64,000 nt of DNA from Stramonita haemastoma (lineage: Eukaryota > Mollusca > Gastropoda > Neogastropoda > Muricidae), in contig CM060334.1 of NCBI GenBank assembly GCA_030674155.1, positions 27,654,739-27,718,738 on the forward strand, given 5' to 3'. Each line of letters begins with the position of its first letter. Position 1 is the first letter of the stretch. The notes beneath the pieces were generated by a model. It was not told the DNA's origin. It made no database searches and saw only the letters and a program-made list of their open reading frames with translations. Positions 53,201 to 59,200 of this stretch are shown here, piece after piece. The position numbers and the translations under genes were made by a program.

Positions 53201-56200
53201 AAGTGCTCATTGTAACAAAAATAGTCAGTGACTATTGTGAATATTCAGTAAATGTAAAAATATTCAGTGTGTTGTAAAAAATAGTCAGTGACAGTTGAAA
53301 AAAGTATTTGTGACAGTTGTAAAAAAAAAGAAGAAATATTCAGTAACTATTGTGCATATTCAGTGACTGTGAAAAAAATATTCAGTGTGTTTAAAAAAAA
53401 TACTGACAGTTGTAAAAATATTTGTGACAATTGTAACAAAAATATTCAGTGACTATTGTGAATATTCAATGACTGTTTTAAAAATATTCAGTGTGTTGTA
53501 AAGAATATCCAGTGACAGATGTAAAAATATTTATGACAATTGTGAAAAGAAAAAATATTCCGTGACTATTGTGAATATTCAGTGACTTGTAAAAAATATT
53601 CAGTTTGTTTGTAAAAATACCAAATGACAGTTGTGAAAATGTTTGTGACAATTGAAAAAAAAAATTCAGTTACTGTTGTAAAAATATTTAGTGTGTTGTA
53701 AAAAATATAAATTGCAAGTCGTAAAAATATATGAGACAATTGTAACAAAAATATTCAGTGACTATTGTGAATATTCAGTAACTATTGTAAAAAATATTCA
53801 GTGTGTTGTAAAAAATATTGCCAGTCGTAAAGAAAATATAAATTGCCAGTTGTAAAAATATTTGTGACAATTATAACAAAGAATATTCAGTGACTATTGT
53901 AAATATTCAGTAACAGTTGTAAAAAATATTCAGTGTGTTGTAAAAAATATTGAATTGCCAGTAGTAAAAAAAAATATAAATTGCCAGTTGTAAAAATATG
54001 TGTGACAATTGTAACAAAACATATTCAGTGGCTGTTGTAGAAAACATCAAGTGACAGTCGTAGAAATATTTGTGAGAATCGTAATAAAAATATTCAGTGA
54101 CTATTGTGAATATTCAGTGACTATTGTTAAAATATTCAGTGTGCTGTAAAAAATATCAATTGCCAGTTGTAAAAATATTTGTGACAATTGTCAATATATA
54201 TACCGATATATATATATATAGATATATATATATATATATATTGTAACAGTTTGCCCTCCATACTTACATACCCAGACTTTGCGTTTTAAAGACTAGAGCG
54301 CAACTCGATCTATATTCAGTGACTATTGTGAATATTCAGTAACTGTTGTAAAAATATTCAGTGTTGTAGGAAATATTGACAGTTTTGTGATAATTGTTAA
54401 AATGAAAATAGTAAATAAATTTAGAGACTAGTGTGAATATTCAGTGACTGTTTTAAAAAAAAATATTCTGTGTGTTGTAAAAAAAAAAGAAATATTGTCA
54501 GTGAAAATATTTGTGACATTTGTAAAAAAAAATATATATATATATTAATAGATGCAAAAATATTTGTGACAATTGTAACAAAATACTCGGTGACAATTTT
54601 TAATATTCTGTGACGTAAAAAAATTCAGTGTGTTGTGAAAAATATCGCTAGTTGTAAAAATATTTGTGACAATTGTATTAAAAAAAAAAAAATTCAGAGA
54701 GTATTGTAAATATTCAGTGACTGCTGTAAAAATAATCGTGTTTTAAAAAAAAAATTGACAACTGTAAAGATATTTATGACAATTGTAACAAAAGTATTTA
54801 GTGACTATTGTGAATATTCAATGACTGCTGTAAGAATAATCAGTGTGTTAAAAAAAATATTGACAATTGTAAAAATATGTGTGACAATTGTAACAGAAAT
54901 ATTCAGTGACTATTGTAAATATTCAGTAAATGCTGTAAAAATATTCAGTGACTATTGTGAATGTTCAGTGACTGTTGTAAAAATATTCAGTGTGTTGTAC
55001 CAAAAATATTTATTGACAGTTGTAAAAATATTTGTGACCATTACAACCCCAAAAAATATTCAGTGACTATTGTAAATATTTTGTAACTGTTGTAAAAAAT
55101 ATTCAGTGTGTTGTACAAAAAATATCGACAGTTGTATAAATATTTGTGACAATTGCAACCCCAAAAAATATTCAGTGACTTTTGTAAATATTTTGTAACT
55201 GTTGTAAAAAATATTCAGTGTGTTGTACAAAAAATATCGACAGTTGTAAAAATATTTGTGACAATTGCAACCCCAAAAAATATTCAGTGACTATTGTAAA
55301 TATTTTGTAATTGTTGTAAAAAATATTCAGTGTGTTAAAAAAATATCGCACAGTTGTAAAAAATATTTGTGACAATTGCAACCCCCCCCAAAATATTCAG
55401 TGTGTTGTAAAAAAATATTATTTGACAGTTGTAAAAATGTTTGTGACAAATGTTAAAAAAAAAAAAAAAAAAAAATGTTCAGTGAATATTCGGTGACTGT
55501 TGAAAAAAATATTCAGCGTGTTGTAAAAAAAATATCAACAGTTGTAAAAAATATTTGTCACAATTGCAACCCCCCCAAAAATATTCAGTGTGTTGTAAAA
55601 AATATTAATTGACAGTTGTAAAAATATTTGTGACAAATGTAAAAAAAACCCAAAAAAACTTAAGTGAATATTCAGTGACTGTTGAAAAAAAAAATTCAGT
55701 GTGTTGTAAAAAAGTATATATATATTGACAGTTGAAAAAATATTTGTGACTATTGAAAAAAAAAAAAAATCAGTGATTTAAAAAATATTCAGTGTGCTGT
55801 AGTAAATATTGAGAGAGGTGTGGAATAGTAACGGACTGGTGGTGTGACTTTTTTTCAGGAGAACCCACCCACCTCAGGCATGGAGTCTGCAGGAATGGTG
55901 CAGAGCAAGGAGGGGATGAGCCCCACCCAACTGATGGGCCCCAACCCCCCGCCCCTGCCCTTCTCCCAGGTGGTCATGCAGGGCCTGGGCAGCAGCATGG
56001 ACTTCCAGACCCCCCACCCCTCCTCCCAGTCCTCACAACCACCACAGCAACCACCACCACAACAACAGCAACCACAACCGCCACAGCAGCAACAGCAACA
56101 GCAGCAGCCACAACAGCAACAACAGCATCCTCCGCCAAATTTCTTCCACTCGGTGGACATGCAGCTGTTGGGGTCATCGTCGCAGCTGGGCGGGGGGATG

Positions 56201-59200
56201 TTCCCGGGACAGTTGCCGCCCAGATGATTCCTACCTCCTCCAACAACAAGATCCCCGACATTGTCCTGACGGGTGAGTCAGCCTCCTCGTGTCTCAGCAG
56301 GGAACTATTCCCTTGGTCACTTGTAGCTGTTCTCGGGGCCCGCCTACCGCTTGTCAGTTACTTGGCTTTTCTAGGGATACTTATACAGAAAAAAATAACT
56401 ACAGAATTCTTGTCCCAAGTTCAAAATGATTTTCCTCTTACCCAAAAATGTCAGTTTGCAGTGTTATTGCAGTTCCTGGAAAAGAGTTTTCAGCTTTGGC
56501 ATAGCTGTGCTGTAAAAAGCCATGATGTTTCAGTGAGCATACGCATCTGTACACAGTATTTTTAATGTGGCGATTAAGTGAACCGTCTGTGCTTTAGAAT
56601 GGGGAAAACAGTGAGGTGAGAGATCAAATTTAATCTGCAATGAAGAGGAGTGCACAAACTTTCTGTGTATTCCGTGTTGAAGACAAGATTCCAGAAATGT
56701 CTGCTGTTTGTACAGCTTGGCATAGTCAGCTTTCAGACTGCCACTATCAAGCTCATGGAGTATGGTAGACTTGTTCAAAAGATTGCTACATTTTTTTTAT
56801 TAAAAAAAAAAAATGAATGTGAGGGAAGAGGTTGGACAGTGCCTCTGAGGGCTGTTTCCACATGGCCAGCATTGAGTGCGTGTGACTTGTACACTCATAA
56901 GTAAAGAGATTAGGTATCCAGCATCTTTTTTCAGTCTGTAGGACTCCCCCCCCCCATCAGTAATTTCTCCTGGAGGCTCATGTATGTGTGTGTCCTCCAT
57001 TACACTGCTAAGATTGCTGCAAGCATTCCACCCCCACCCCCCCAAAAAAAAAAATTATTAGTGGTATTGTGCTGATCTTGAATGGATCAGTCTACTAGAG
57101 GCAGTGCACTTGTCTGGAAAGAGAGAATCTTGGGTGGGATCCCCATCCACTGGCCCATAAGTGGTGGTCAGGGTGCTAGTCTTTGGAGAAGACAGTAAAG
57201 TGAGATCCCATGTGCAATACATTGACCACGTAAACAAACCCATGGTAACAAGAGAGTTGTCCTTTGCAAAATCCTCTAGGAAATATCAGCCCTCAAAGGG
57301 GAGGGAACGCTTGTAGATTGGAAAATATTTCTTTAAAAAAAACCCACATGAAACAAAAATAGGGTGATTCTGTTCTTGTGGTAGTATAATCTCCATGGGA
57401 AGAACCACCTGAATTTTAATGCAGAGAAATGTGCTATGACTATAAGCATTGTTAAAAAAAAAAAAAAAAGCTGCCTTGTGTAACAGCAGAGGTTAAAAAT
57501 AGCAAAAAGTCTTTGATGTGCTGTGGAATTTTTATTTCAAATGATTTTCAGTGTGATTTATTATTTTTTGTAGTGCCTTCGTGTGTGCATTGGTATTTGC
57601 AAATTAATAGTCTCATCCAAAGGATTTGAAAGGGAGTGGAATGGAACAAGAATCAGTGCTGACTCTGAGGGGACTTTCAACCTGTGTTCTTGTGTCAACT
57701 GTTTTGCTGGTGTTGGCTGGAAACTGACAAGTATAGGAAACAAAATTTGAGTAACACTTGTGTTTGTTAAATGTACCAGGACTGTTGTAAAGTTGTGTGC
57801 AAAACTTGTGTAATAAAATTTGTAAAATAAAATTTGTAAAATGTGTAATTTTTTTTGTTTTTATTTATTTATTTATTCTCAGCCAACCAGAATGTCTCTT
57901 AATGAATGAGAAGTCGGCCAATCAGAATGGCTCTTATGCATGAGAAGTCGGCCCATCAGAGCATACTTCTCAGCCACTCTGATTGGCTGAAGGAAGAGCC
58001 ATTCTGATTGGCTGAGAAAGAGTGAGTAGAACTCACAAATTGGGCTTTTGGAAAGTATATAAGAAAGTAACCTGTAGGGTGGGGGTCGGGGATGGTGGCG
58101 GCACACACAGACCCACCTAGTCTACAAACTTAAAACACACTTACTACTCTCTACTACTACTGGAAACGTGCGTTTTAAGTTTGTAACTAGGTGGGTCTGT
58201 GTGTGCCGCCACCATCCCCGACCCCCACCCTACGGGTACTTTCTTATATACTTTCCAAAAGCCCAATTTGTGAGTTCTACTCACTCTTCTCAGCCAATCA
58301 GAATGGCTCTTCCTTCAGCCAATCAGATGCTCTGATGGGCCAACACTTCTCATGCATAAGAGCCATTCTGATTGGATGAGAAAGAGTGAGTAGTACTCAC
58401 AAGGGGGGGCTTTAGGAAAGTATCTAAGAAAGTAAACCTGAGGGTGGTGGTGGGGATGGTGGTGGCCCACATAAATCTACCTAGTCCACAAACTTTAAAA
58501 ATGAAGACTTGTGCACAGAGAAATGTATTAAAGAAGTCTTCATTTTTAAAGTTTGCTGGACTAGGTAGTTTTGCTGAAAATAAATAAAATAAATAAATAA
58601 ATAAAAACAAACAAATTATGTTTTACAAATTTTATTTCACCATTTAATGTTTGAGCAAATAAAAGAAAACACAACGTACATTTTTTCCCCTTTTATTCAC
58701 CTTAAAATACATTTATTATTGAAAAGAACTTGGCATTATTTTTTAACTTTTAGCATCACCAGGTATTCCTTTCTGTGAAAGAAATTCCAGAAATAAAACC
58801 ATAATTACTGCAGGTGATATAATTTTTATGTCTGCCTGTGTGTGTGTGTGTGTGTGTTTAAACAAACACAGGAATACTATAAAGATTACTTTATAATACT
58901 GGGCACTTTTTTTCCAATAAGTTATGTGTTGTTGGAACTGAATTTCTGGTTTGCAGTCTACTCTGACAAGGGCTATTCAGTATACACTCACTCTTTTCCC
59001 ATATTCTCTGTGGGTTTTTTTTTTTTAAATTCAGTTGTTTGTGTTTTCAGAGGCAGTTTTAAGTTTAATGATAATTCACAAAAGCATTGTTTTTACTGAG
59101 TTTGACACAGTGAATGGTGTTGGAAAAGAAAAACCTTCACCCATAATTTTTCTTCTCTGCTCCCCCCCCCCCCCCTTTTTTTTTTTTTTCTTTCTCCTGT

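Larger units (their letters stand above)
50334..55858 (+). other. CRTC intron 9
   Basis: 5.5 kb. Donor GTGAGT, acceptor TTTTTTTCAG. A SINE-A fragment lies at 50367, there is no recognised feature at 50490-51970, a SINE-B fragment lies at 51975, then the tandem array occupies the rest to within about 40 bases of exon 10. Confidence 0.85.

Noticed and set aside
52090..55812. CRISPR-like array
   Set aside because: Units are adjacent, degenerate and AT-rich with no unique spacers, in a eukaryotic intron.
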